A stretch of DNA of 17,973 nucleotides from JBGPNN01 sp041487495. Lineage in GTDB: Bacteria; Sysuimicrobiota; Sysuimicrobiia; Sysuimicrobiales; Humicultoraceae. Position 1 is the stretch's first letter, and each line of letters opens with the position of its first letter. The notes beneath the pieces are model-generated. The model saw nothing but the letters and a program-made list of their open reading frames with translations, did no database searches and had not been told where the DNA came from. Positions 7,452 to 14,792 of the stretch are shown piece after piece. The stretch covers positions 1 through 17,973 of the forward strand of contig JBGPNN010000043.1 of assembly GCA_041487495.1 (NCBI GenBank), written 5' to 3'. The position numbers and the translations under genes are program-made.

Positions 7452-8431
7452 CCCGCGAGATCACTTACCGGGAAGCCATCCGCGAAGCGCTGCGCCAGGA
7501 GATGCGGCGCGACGAACGGGTGATCCTGCTGGGCGAGGACATCGGCACCTACGGCGGCGCGTTCGCGGTGACCGACGGGCTGATCCAGGAGTTCGGCGCG
7601 GAGCGGGTACGCGACACACCGATCTCCGAGGCGGGCATCACCGGCTGCGCCATCGGCGCCGCGTTGACCGGGATGCGGCCCGTACTCGAGATCCAGTTCA
7701 TGGACTTCATCACGCTCTGCATGGAGCAGCTGGTGCTCCAGGCGGCGAAGATTCGGTATATGTTCGGCGGCAAAGCCCAGGTGCCGATGGTCCTGCGCAC
7801 GCCGGCCGGGTCCGGCACCGGCGCGGCGGCCCAGCACTCCGAGAGTCTGGAAGCCTGGTTCGCGCACGTCCCCGGCTTGAAGGTCGTCGCGCCGTCCACA
7901 CCCGCCGATGCCAAGGGCCTGCTGCTGGCCAGCATCCGGGACAACAACCCGGTGATCTTCGTCGAGCACAAGCTGTTGTATAAGGAACGCGGTCCGGTGC
8001 CCGACGACCTTGAGCCGATTCCGCTGGGTGTGGCTGATATCAAACGGGCAGGGGACGACGTCACGGTGATTGCGACGGGGGTCATGGTGGGCCGCGCACT
8101 CGAAGCCGCCCGGCTACTGGCGGATGACGGTGTTGACGTCGAGGTGATCGATCCGCGCACGCTGCGGCCCCTCGACGGTGGGACGCTCATCGAGTCCGCC
8201 ACGAAGACGGGGCGCGTCGTGGTCGTGTACGAGGGCACCAAGACCCTGGGGATCGGCGCGGAGATCGCCGCGCTGCTCGCGGAGAGCACCGCGTTCTTCC
8301 ATCTCGACGCGCCCATCCTGCGGCTCGGTGGGCGGGACTGCCCGCTGCCGTACAACCGTCAACTGGAGCGGGCGGCGGTGCCGCAGGTAGAGGACATCGT
8401 CGCCGGCGTGCGCACGGTCATGGAGACGTAA
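7448..8431 (+). CDS. Dehydrogenase E1 component, beta subunit (transketolase-like)
   Basis: 327 aa from GTG 7448, which overlaps the alpha-subunit TGA. The frame is open to 7238, but that part lies inside the alpha gene. The start TREITYREAIREAL is typical of PdhB/AcoB. LGEDIGTYGG (28-37) and DTPISEAGITG (56-66) follow; Glu61 corresponds to the glutamate that activates the ThDP aminopyrimidine ring. QHSESLEAWFAHVPGLKV, VDVEVIDPRTLRPLD and the C-terminal LGGRDCPLPYNRQLE complete the transketolase-fold central and C-terminal domains. It would assemble with the alpha subunit as an alpha2beta2 E1. Both subunits look intact. The TIM-barrel gene starts after a 1-nt gap. Confidence 0.93.
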   Translation: MTREITYREAIREALRQEMRRDERVILLGEDIGTYGGAFAVTDGLIQEFGAERVRDTPISEAGITGCAIGAALTGMRPVLEIQFMDFITLCMEQLVLQAAKIRYMFGGKAQVPMVLRTPAGSGTGAAAQHSESLEAWFAHVPGLKVVAPSTPADAKGLLLASIRDNNPVIFVEHKLLYKERGPVPDDLEPIPLGVADIKRAGDDVTVIATGVMVGRALEAARLLADDGVDVEVIDPRTLRPLDGGTLIESATKTGRVVVVYEGTKTLGIGAEIAALLAESTAFFHLDAPILRLGGRDCPLPYNRQLERAAVPQVEDIVAGVRTVMET

Positions 8432-8432
8432 G

Positions 8433-9635
8433 GTGCCACCACGGATCGTCGACGAGCGTTACGAGGTCGAACTGTACTGCGGCCGGTGTCACCGGACCAC
8501 GGCCCATCTGGTGACGCCGGGCACCGGGGGCCTCTCACTCGTCCTCTGCGTCAGGTGCGGCCGCGCGGTGGCCGTCGACACCCTGCGGTTCATGGAACAG
8601 TATGTTGATAGCGTGGTGCGGCGGGTGCTGGCCAAACCCTTCGAGATGACCACGGAATTCACGCGACACCCGCGCGAGTTCATCACAACGTTCCCCGGCC
8701 GGGTGCTGACCAAGCCGTTCCGCGTCGCCGCTGAACTGCGCGCGACCATGGACATCGTCCGTCCGAAGCGGCGACCCGCGACCCGGACCCTGCCGGTGCT
8801 CCCCGCGACGGCCGGCGAACTGCCGCCGGTCGAGCGTCGCTGTCAGGTGCTGCTCTCCGCGCCGCTGCTCTGGGCGCACGAGGCCGACGAGATCCTCGAC
8901 GCGGCCCGCGACCTCGGCTACGGTGGCGTGGAGATCTGGGCGTATCAGCTCCTGCGCGACGACGTCGATGCCGGCCCGCTCGGCGAGAAGGCCCGTGGAC
9001 GCGGGCTGGTCGTCACGCTGCACGCGCTGTCCTGGGACTTGAACCCGTCGTCCCAGCTGGACGCGATCCGCGCCGCGTCGCTCGAGGCGCTGCACCAGAG
9101 TGTCGAGATGGCCGCGCGGCTCGGCGCCGTGATGGTGGTGATGCACCCGGGTCACACGACGGCGCCGCACGATACCCCTGATCTCTACTGGCCCAGGCTG
9201 GTCACCGCCGTCCGGGAGATCGCCGAGCACGCGGCCGGGCACGGGATGCGGGTTGGGGTCGAGCACATGGAGCCGAGGCAAGGAGAGTACGTCATCACGG
9301 CCGCCGACATCAACCACCTGGTCCGCGAGGTTGACCGTGCCAACGTCGGCGCCGTCGTCGACGTCGCCCACATCCCGTGGGGCGAAGATGAGGCGGCGTT
9401 CATCGGGCAGATCGAGCGTTTGATCCACGTGCACCTGAGCGACGCCGATGAGGCCCGGCTGCACCTGCCGCTCGGGCAGGGGGCGCGCGGCCTGACCCGC
9501 GCGCTGGCGGCCCTGCATGGATTTGATGGCACCATCACCCTCGAAGGTTTCTCCATTGGGGCCGGCCACGATCTCGCGCGATGGAACAAGGCGCGGTTCG
9601 AAGAACTCTGGCGCGAGTCGTACAGCTCACCATAG
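8433..9635 (+). CDS. Zinc-ribbon / TIM-barrel fusion, xylose-isomerase-like (AP endonuclease 2 superfamily) sugar isomerase or epimerase
   Basis: 400 aa from GTG 8433. Residues 1-50 hold a CxxC-19-CxxC zinc ribbon (Cys16, 19, 39, 42). Residues ~60-118 form a charged linker with two similar segments starting RVLAKPF and RVLTKPF. Residues ~137-395 form a xylose-isomerase-like TIM barrel: GYGGVEIWAY (Glu167), VVTLHALSWDLNP, VVMHPGHT (His238), VGVEHMEP (Glu277), VVDVAHIPWGED (Asp310, His313), HVHLSD (His334, Asp337) and TLEGFSIG (Glu371), plausible divalent-metal ligands and acid/base residues. Family members isomerise or epimerise ketoses, inositols or hydroxypyruvate-type acids. Its place after the E1 subunits supports a carbon-skeleton role. 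The N-terminal ribbon is unusual for this superfamily, and its partner (nucleic acid, protein or only zinc) is unknown. Confidence 0.82.
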   Translation: MPPRIVDERYEVELYCGRCHRTTAHLVTPGTGGLSLVLCVRCGRAVAVDTLRFMEQYVDSVVRRVLAKPFEMTTEFTRHPREFITTFPGRVLTKPFRVAAELRATMDIVRPKRRPATRTLPVLPATAGELPPVERRCQVLLSAPLLWAHEADEILDAARDLGYGGVEIWAYQLLRDDVDAGPLGEKARGRGLVVTLHALSWDLNPSSQLDAIRAASLEALHQSVEMAARLGAVMVVMHPGHTTAPHDTPDLYWPRLVTAVREIAEHAAGHGMRVGVEHMEPRQGEYVITAADINHLVREVDRANVGAVVDVAHIPWGEDEAAFIGQIERLIHVHLSDADEARLHLPLGQGARGLTRALAALHGFDGTITLEGFSIGAGHDLARWNKARFEELWRESYSSP

Positions 9636-9637
9636 CG

Positions 9638-9664
9638 TTGATCCGAAGGCAGATCATGTAATAT
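9638..9664 (+). promoter_or_regulatory. Possible weak promoter or operator before the first binding protein
   Basis: The 59-nt gap before the binding-protein gene is the longest inside this operon. It holds a TAATAT -10-like hexamer (9659-9664) and TTGATC (9638-9643) with a 15-base spacer, shorter than ideal. TGATC (9639-9643) and GATCA (9652-9656) form an inverted repeat with an 8-base spacer. It may give extra transcription of the transporter genes. Weak evidence. Confidence 0.28.
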
Positions 9665-9694
9665 GGAGCGGAGCATGGTTGGGAGGAAACCGGT

Positions 9695-10693
9695 ATGAAG
9701 ATTGCCGCGGTGCTCGCCGTTCTGATTCTGGCGGCGCTGGCCGCATCGCCCGGCGGAGCGGCTCCGGCGCCTGTCACCGGCACCATCACGTTGTACACGT
9801 CCGAGTCCGATGACGACGTCAATCTCATCACGGGCGATTTCATGCGCCGTACGCCGGGGGTGCAGGTCAAGGTCTTCCGCGCGGGATCGGGTCCGGTCAT
9901 CGCCAAGATCCAGGCTGAGATGCAGGCGGGCAAGATCCAGGCGGACGTCATCTGGTTCGCCGACATCGCGTTCTTCCAGGATCTGGCGCGCAAGGACCTG
10001 CTCGCGTCGTTTGCGCCACCGACGGGCCGGCGGGCCAACGCGCAGTTCCACTACGACGGTGGCCGCTATCATGAGGTTCGGCTGATCTTCAACGTCGTGG
10101 CCTACAACACGAACCATGTGAAGTTCCGCCCGTCGTCCTGGTGGGACCTGACGCTTCCACGTTATAAGGGCCGTGCCGGGATGCCGAGCCCGTTCGTCTC
10201 GGGCGCCGCGTTTTCACAGGTGGGGACCTTCGCCGCGATGCGCGAGTTCGGGTGGGGCTACTACCGCAAGCTGCAGGAGAACAACGCGGTCATCCTGCGC
10301 AGCAACGGCGACGTGATTCAAAAGCTGGCGTCGGGCGAGATCAGCGTCGCTCAGGTTGTAGATTTCTTCGTGCGCAGTCTCAAAGCGCAAGGATCGCCGG
10401 TGGACCACATCTGGCCGTCGGAGGGGGCGGTGCTGGTGCCGACGCCGGTGGCCATCATCAAGGGATCGTCCAACGAGGCCGCGGCCCGTGCGTTCGTCGA
10501 TTACCTGTACACGCCGGAGGCGCAGCGGCTGTTCGTGCAGCGATCGTACATCCCGGTCATGCCGGGGATCGCGATGCCGCCGGGCACCCCGGACCCCGCT
10601 GATCTGAAGGTCATCCAGACTAACCTGGGTTTCATCGAGAAGAACCGCGAGGAGATCAAAAAGACCTTCAGCGATATCTTCGGCGTCCAGTAG
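9695..10693 (+). CDS. ABC transporter periplasmic binding protein, family 1 (Fe3+/sugar-phosphate AfuA-like)
   Basis: 332 aa with a clean Sec signal peptide (MKIAAVLAVLILAALAAS, cut near GGAA/PAP) and no lipobox cysteine, so it is probably free in a periplasm. The mature part has the family 1 layout: TITLYTSESDDDVNLI near the start, GSGPVIAKIQAEMQAGKIQAD, LIFNVVAYNT, then WPSEGAVLVPTPVAIIKGSSN and YTPEAQRLFVQRSYIPV. Such proteins were first named iron(III)-binding, but the class also takes sugar phosphates (AfuA), phosphonates, thiamine and polyamines. Linkage to sugar enzymes favours an organic, possibly phosphorylated, ligand. GGGAGG lies ~9 nt before the ATG. A double-length permease follows after 4 nt. 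Confidence 0.88.
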   Translation: MKIAAVLAVLILAALAASPGGAAPAPVTGTITLYTSESDDDVNLITGDFMRRTPGVQVKVFRAGSGPVIAKIQAEMQAGKIQADVIWFADIAFFQDLARKDLLASFAPPTGRRANAQFHYDGGRYHEVRLIFNVVAYNTNHVKFRPSSWWDLTLPRYKGRAGMPSPFVSGAAFSQVGTFAAMREFGWGYYRKLQENNAVILRSNGDVIQKLASGEISVAQVVDFFVRSLKAQGSPVDHIWPSEGAVLVPTPVAIIKGSSNEAAARAFVDYLYTPEAQRLFVQRSYIPVMPGIAMPPGTPDPADLKVIQTNLGFIEKNREEIKKTFSDIFGVQ

Positions 10694-10697
10694 ATCC

Positions 10698-12362
10698 GTG
10701 CGCGGCGGGGTGCGGGTGGTTGTCGCCGCGGCGGCCGCGGTGCTGCTGCTGCTCGTCCTGTATCCATCGATCGTGCTCGTCGCGCAGTCGTTTGTCGTCG
10801 GGGGCCGGCCGTCGGCCGGCCATTATCTCAGGATCGCGCGCGACAGCGTCACCTATCGCGTCCTGGCGAACAGCCTGATCGTCTCCACCTGCGCGACCGC
10901 CGGTGGCACAGCGCTGGGCGCGGTCTTCGCCTGGTTGACCAGCCGCACCGATCTCCCAGGCCGGCGCGCGTGGCGTACCCTGCTGCTGCTGCCGTACATG
11001 ATCCCGCCCTTCATCGGCGCGATCGCGTGGGTCTATCTCCTGAGCCCCGTCGGGTTTGTCAACCAGGCCTGGATGGCGCTGACCGGTGCGAGCGATCCGC
11101 TCTTTGTCATCTATGGTCAGACCGGCATCATCCTGGTGTTGATCCTCTACGGATATCCGATCGTCTACCTGGCGGCGCTCGGCGTGTTCGAGCGCATGGA
11201 CTCGGCGCTGGAAGAGGCCGCGCGCATGGCGGGCGCCGGGCCGGCCCGCGTGCTCCGCGAGATCACGCTGCCCCTGGTGCTGCCTGGGATCCTAGCCGGC
11301 GCGCTACTGTTGCTGCTGTCGTCACTCGCCAACTTTGGTATCCCGGCGGTGCTGGGGTTTCCCGCGCGCTACTTCGTGCTGACGACGAGGATTTACGGCA
11401 CGATCCTGAACTTCGATCTCAAAGACAACCTGAGGATCGCGGCCGCGCTGGCGATGTGGCTCGTGGCCATCGCGGCGGTGCTGCTGGTCCTGCAACGCCG
11501 CCTCATCAGCCGCCGCCGCTTCACGGTCGTGGGCGGCCAGGCCGCACAGCGCTCGATCGTCGCTCTGGGCCGCTGGCGATACCCGGCGGTGGGCGCGCTT
11601 GCCGTCTTCGTCGCGGTCAGCGTGGTGCTGCCGCTCGCCGGCGTCGTGCTCACCTCACTCATCCGCGCGTACGGGCTGCCGCCCGTCCGCGAGAATCTGA
11701 CGCTGCAGCACTACGCGACGGCGCTCTTCGGCATCCCCAAAGTGCACCGGGCGTTGATCAACAGCCTGCTCCTGGCCTCGGCGGCCGCGACGCTGGTGGT
11801 GTTTCTCGGGGCCGGCATCGGATATGTGAGCCGTGCGCGCGTCCGCGGGACGGGGCTGCTGGACCTGCTGGTCACCATCCCATATGCGATCCCGGGGACC
11901 GTCGTCGCGCTGGCCATGATCCTGGCCTGGTCGCGGCCGGTACTCGGCATCCGGCTCTACGACACGGTGTGGATCATCCTGCTCGCCTACGTCACCCGGT
12001 TCCTCGCCTTTGGCGTGCGGACGGCGGCCGCGGGGCTGGCCCAGGTCCACGGGTCGCTGGAGGAGGCGGCGCGGATCAGCGGCGCGCGACCACTCGATGC
12101 GTTCCGCGACATCGTCCTGCCCATTATCCGGCCGAGTCTGGTGGCCGGGTGGATCCTGGCGTTCATCCCGGCGGTGGCGGAACTGACGCTGTCGATCCTG
12201 CTCATCTCGGCGGGACATGAGACGATCGGGGTCGTGATCTTTGGGTTGCATGACGAGGGGAAGATCGCGCTGTCCGCGGCGCTGGCGGTGCTGGTCACGA
12301 CGGTGCTGGTGGTGATCAACCTGCTGGCGCGTCGGGTCTGGCAGGCGGAAACCGGGGCGTAA
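10698..12362 (+). CDS. ABC transporter permease, fused two-domain (FbpB/AfuB-like)
   Basis: 554 aa from GTG 10698, double the usual permease length, with two binding-protein-dependent transport domains in one chain and about 12 membrane helices. The two EAA loops that contact the ATPase are visible: EEAARMAGAGPARVLREITLP near residue 171 and EEAARISGARPLDAFRDIVLP near residue 454. Both are intact, so both halves should couple to ATPase subunits. It follows the binding protein by 4 nt, but no ATPase gene follows; the next gene is convergent. The missing ATPase is probably supplied from elsewhere, perhaps by the gene at 13722-14792. Confidence 0.92.
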   Translation: MRGGVRVVVAAAAAVLLLLVLYPSIVLVAQSFVVGGRPSAGHYLRIARDSVTYRVLANSLIVSTCATAGGTALGAVFAWLTSRTDLPGRRAWRTLLLLPYMIPPFIGAIAWVYLLSPVGFVNQAWMALTGASDPLFVIYGQTGIILVLILYGYPIVYLAALGVFERMDSALEEAARMAGAGPARVLREITLPLVLPGILAGALLLLLSSLANFGIPAVLGFPARYFVLTTRIYGTILNFDLKDNLRIAAALAMWLVAIAAVLLVLQRRLISRRRFTVVGGQAAQRSIVALGRWRYPAVGALAVFVAVSVVLPLAGVVLTSLIRAYGLPPVRENLTLQHYATALFGIPKVHRALINSLLLASAAATLVVFLGAGIGYVSRARVRGTGLLDLLVTIPYAIPGTVVALAMILAWSRPVLGIRLYDTVWIILLAYVTRFLAFGVRTAAAGLAQVHGSLEEAARISGARPLDAFRDIVLPIIRPSLVAGWILAFIPAVAELTLSILLISAGHETIGVVIFGLHDEGKIALSAALAVLVTTVLVVINLLARRVWQAETGA

Positions 12363-12377
12363 AGCGAATGCCTGCCC

Positions 12378-12770
12378 TCACACGAGGAGTCGTGTCAGTA
12401 ACATGGGGATCAGGGCGAAATGGCCATCCGCGGTCAAGAGTCGAAACCCGTGTTCGAGCGCTGATGCCGCGATCCACAGATCATTGGTCGGAATAGGCTT
12501 TCCTGATTCCCGAAGGATTCGTCGAATGAGAGCAAACCTTTCGGCCGTCTCCAATCCCATCGGAAGGATGTGAACGCGCGGCGAATCAAGAAATTCCAGA
12601 AGTTCGTGCCGGTTTCGTGCTTCCATACGACCCGCCGTAAACCCGCTGATCAGTTCACCCAGCACCACGGCTGTCATGCCGAGAGACATGGCCGCGCGGA
12701 CCGCTTCGACGGCCTCCGGATGCCCGCGCTTCGCCAGGGAGTATGCTGACGTGTCGATGAGGAGATTCAT
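12378..12770 (-). CDS. vapC: PIN-domain ribonuclease toxin, VapC/FitB-like
   Basis: 130 aa from ATG 12770, which overlaps the antitoxin stop as ATGA; a GTG two codons upstream (12776) is also possible. It is a single PIN domain. Acidic metal-binding residues in GTG numbering are Asp8 in LLIDTSAYSL, Glu41 in VVLGELISGF, Asp99 in PTNDLWIAASAL and Asp117 in LLTADGHF, the full catalytic set. VapC toxins are Mg-dependent RNases that typically cut tRNA or rRNA. The overlap with the upstream ribbon-helix-helix antitoxin supports a TA pair. Base composition looks less GC-rich than the flanking transporter genes, consistent with acquisition. It ends 15 nt from the convergent permease stop. Confidence 0.9.
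   Translation of the reverse strand: MNLLIDTSAYSLAKRGHPEAVEAVRAAMSLGMTAVVLGELISGFTAGRMEARNRHELLEFLDSPRVHILPMGLETAERFALIRRILRESGKPIPTNDLWIAASALEHGFRLLTADGHFALIPMLLTRLLV
12380..12395. repeat. Small inverted repeat at the convergence of two operons
   Basis: ACACGA-GGAG-TCGTGT gives a 6-bp stem with a 4-base loop, 18 nt after the plus-strand permease stop and inside the last codons of vapC. It could help end transcription from the plus strand, but there is no T-run on either side, so its role as a terminator is doubtful. Confidence 0.3.
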
Positions 12771-13039
12771 CGCCACAACTCGTCGTCGATCCGCCTCAAC
12801 TCCTGGAGCGCGCGATCGAACTCATCGGCCTCTTCCTTCGACCATGTGCCGAGCAGGTGGTCCAGGTCTGTGAAGCGGCGCCGGCCAGACTCTTCCGGCT
12901 GACTGGCTTTGGCAAGACCGGTGGCCTGCTTCAGGAGGTGGAGGATGGTCCGGTTGAGGCTGAGGCCTCGCCGGCGTGCCTCCTCGCGCAGTTTTCGTGC
13001 CAAAGCAGGCTCGATGCCGCGCACGGTCGTCTGCTTCAC
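12767..13039 (-). CDS. vapB: Ribbon-helix-helix antitoxin, VapB/FitA-like
   Basis: 90 aa from GTG 13039 (KQTTVRGIEPALARKL). The N-terminal ~45 residues look like a ribbon-helix-helix DNA-binding domain: strand TTVRGI, then helices ALARKLREEARRRG and LNRTILHLLKQATG. The rest is charged (EESGRRRFTDLDHLLGTWSKEEADEFDRAL) and would wrap the PIN toxin. It would neutralise the adjacent VapC and repress the pair, probably at the palindrome at 13063-13080. The stop overlaps the toxin ATG. The ribosome site is weak (CGGAG directly before GTG, GGGGGAGG further upstream). Confidence 0.85.
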   Translation of the reverse strand: MKQTTVRGIEPALARKLREEARRRGLSLNRTILHLLKQATGLAKASQPEESGRRRFTDLDHLLGTWSKEEADEFDRALQELRRIDDELWR

Positions 13040-13062
13040 TCCGAAATCCTCCTCCCCCTGAC

Positions 13063-13080
13063 GTATGCATTAATGAGTAC
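13063..13080 (-). promoter_or_regulatory. Palindromic operator candidate for the VapBC pair
   Basis: GTAtgCATTAATGagTAC is an 18-bp palindrome with 14 of 18 positions symmetric around a perfect CATTAATG core. It lies between the antitoxin GTG and the -10-like box at 13092-13097, where an autoregulating ribbon-helix-helix protein would bind. This is the only AT-rich palindrome in this gap. Confidence 0.5.
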
Positions 13081-13087
13081 ACTCTGA

Positions 13088-13732
13088 CTACAGTATAGCA
13101 TCAATCAAGGCCAGGACATCGGCGGGCGTGGGGACCGCGTAGTCGGCGCCCGAGGCCAGCAGCGCGTCCATCTCGTGCGTCCCCCACAGCGCCGCTGCGC
13201 CGGCAACTCCAGCCGCGCGCGCAGCGCGGATGTCGAAGACGCCGTCACCGACCATTAGCGCCTGTGCCGGCGCGACCTCGAGTTGCCGGAGGGCCGCGAA
13301 TACCGGATCCGGCGCGGGCTTGGGGGCGGCGACGTCCTGCTCGCTGATGACTGCGCCGAAATAGGGCTCCAGGCTGAACTTGCGCACGGTCAGACCCGTG
13401 GTATAGCGGCGTTTCGAGGTGACGATCGCCATGCGGACACGCCGGTCTTTCAGCGCCTCCAGCATCTCGCGGACGCCGGGGAACAGGCTCAGATGGCGGT
13501 CCTGGTGGGCTTCGTAGTAGGCGATATAGGCGCTGATCAGATCGTCGATCCGCGCCGGGTCGACGCCCTCAAAGCGCACGTGCAGCGGCGCGCCCCAGCG
13601 TTCGAGCACATCCTCCTGTGTCAGGTCCCGGTTGAGGACGTGCCGGCAGGCATACGTGAACGACTCGGAGATGAGGGCGTACGAGTCGAGCAGCGTGCCG
13701 TCGAGATCGAAAAGAACCGCGTCAACCCGCAT
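13088..13732 (-). CDS. HAD-superfamily phosphatase (subfamily IA, phosphoglycolate phosphatase/PpaX-like)
   Basis: 214 aa from ATG 13732, giving MRVDAVLFDLDGTLLDS. The frame is open to 13795, but that part lies inside the ATPase gene. Motif I is DLDGT (Asp9, Asp11), motif II is VTSK (Thr105), motif III is Lys138 in APKPAPDPV, and motif IV is VGDGVFD (Asp163, Asp167). A helical cap lies between ~15 and 85. Family enzymes hydrolyse phosphoglycolate, sugar phosphates or pyrophosphate; the cap resembles PpaX and Gph. Its ATG overlaps the ATPase stop by 11 nt, so it is translated with the ABC transporter and may dephosphorylate the imported compound. The substrate is unproven. Confidence 0.88.
   Translation of the reverse strand: MRVDAVLFDLDGTLLDSYALISESFTYACRHVLNRDLTQEDVLERWGAPLHVRFEGVDPARIDDLISAYIAYYEAHQDRHLSLFPGVREMLEALKDRRVRMAIVTSKRRYTTGLTVRKFSLEPYFGAVISEQDVAAPKPAPDPVFAALRQLEVAPAQALMVGDGVFDIRAARAAGVAGAAALWGTHEMDALLASGADYAVPTPADVLALIDAIL
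13092..13097 (-). promoter_or_regulatory. -10 box candidate of the VapBC promoter
   Basis: TATACT on the minus strand matches TATAAT at five of six positions. It lies in the last codons of the upstream HAD gene, and start of transcription near 13085 would place the palindromic operator just downstream. No convincing -35 box is seen at 16-18 bases. Confidence 0.42.
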
Positions 13733-14792
13733 GGGGGAGTAGCGTGAGGGCCTGCGGCGGGACGTACAAACGCACCTGACCCTCCGGCAGCTCATCGGCG
13801 ATCTCGATGCGAAGTTCCAGGTCGCCGATGTCGATCACGTACTGATGGCGGGCGCCCAGGTACAGGTGCGCGCGGACCGCCCCGGAGAGCACGTTGTCCG
13901 TGCGGCCATCCGCCAGGAGCACACGCTCCGGTCTGATGGCGACCAGCACAGGCCGGCCCGCTTCCCAGGGGGCGGAGGATTCCAGCGACAAGTCTTGGCC
14001 GCTGCGCAGACGGACGCGCACCCGGCCGCCACCGGTGGCCGCCACGTGTCCGGGGAGGAAACTGGCCTGGCCGATGAAGTCCGCGACGAAGGAATCGGCC
14101 GGCTGTTCGTAGATCTCCCGCGGTGTGCCCAACTGGACAAGGCGCCCGCGCGACATCACGGCGATGCGGTCCGAGAGGCTGAGCGCTTCGGCCTGGTCGT
14201 GCGTGACGTACACCGTGGTGATGCCGAGCCGCCGCTGGAGCTCGCGCAGCCACACCCGCGCCTGCTCGCGCAGCTTCGCGTCGAGGTTGGACAGCGGCTC
14301 ATCCAGCAGTAGGATGCGTGGCTGGTAGACCAATGCGCGGGCCAGCGCGACGCGCTGCTGCTGGCCGCCGCTCATCTGATACGGGTAGCGCGCACCCATG
14401 CCGTCCAGCTGGACCAGACGCAGCACGTCGTCGACCCGCTCACGGATCTGCGCTTCGGGCGCCCGGCGGGTGCGCAGACCGTAGGCGACGTTGTTCGCCA
14501 CGGTCATGTGCGGCCACAAGGCGTAGGATTGGAAGACCATCCCCAACTCGCGGCGTTCGGGGGGCAGGTACACCCGCTGCGCGGCGTCCGTCAGCACGAC
14601 GCCGGCGGCCAGGATCCGTCCCTCATCGGGCCGCTCCAGTCCGGCGATGCACATCAGGGTCGTGGTCTTGCCGCACCCCGACGGGCCGAGCAGCGACAGG
14701 AGTTCCCCGCTGCGGACCGTGAACGTCACGTGATCCGCCGCTGTGACCTCCCCAAACCGCTTGACCAGCTGCTCGACGACGACCTCAGCCAT
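13722..14792 (-). CDS. ABC transporter ATP-binding protein (FbpC/PotA/MalK class, with TOBE domain)
   Basis: 356 aa. Walker A is GPSGCGKTT (36-44), the Q-loop is VFQSYALWPHMTV (Gln88), the signature is SGGQQQRVALARAL (141 on), Walker B is ILLLDEPLSNLDA (Glu165) and the H-loop is VYVTHDQ (His198). The C-terminal ~110 residues (LVAIRPERVLLADG and downstream) form a TOBE-like regulatory domain. It powers import through the double-length permease encoded just upstream; the start overlaps that permease's end by 8 nt. This is the only ABC ATPase in the window, while two permeases are present, so it may energise both. Confidence 0.95.
   Translation of the reverse strand: MAEVVVEQLVKRFGEVTAADHVTFTVRSGELLSLLGPSGCGKTTTLMCIAGLERPDEGRILAAGVVLTDAAQRVYLPPERRELGMVFQSYALWPHMTVANNVAYGLRTRRAPEAQIRERVDDVLRLVQLDGMGARYPYQMSGGQQQRVALARALVYQPRILLLDEPLSNLDAKLREQARVWLRELQRRLGITTVYVTHDQAEALSLSDRIAVMSRGRLVQLGTPREIYEQPADSFVADFIGQASFLPGHVAATGGGRVRVRLRSGQDLSLESSAPWEAGRPVLVAIRPERVLLADGRTDNVLSGAVRAHLYLGARHQYVIDIGDLELRIEIADELPEGQVRLYVPPQALTLLPHAG

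Noticed and set aside
8535..9569. 344-codon minus-strand open frame opposite the TIM-barrel fusion
   Set aside because: It is rich in Arg, Asp, Gly and His without motifs; the plus frame carries the zinc ribbon and barrel residues.
9695..10693. Firm assignment as an iron(III) importer
   Set aside because: I cannot identify the paired tyrosines of iron-binding FbpA at the expected place, and the neighbouring genes favour an organic ligand.
10970..12220. 416-codon open frame in another plus-strand frame of the permease gene
   Set aside because: The Arg/Gly/Ala-rich translation has no membrane segments or motifs, while the permease frame shows two EAA loops.
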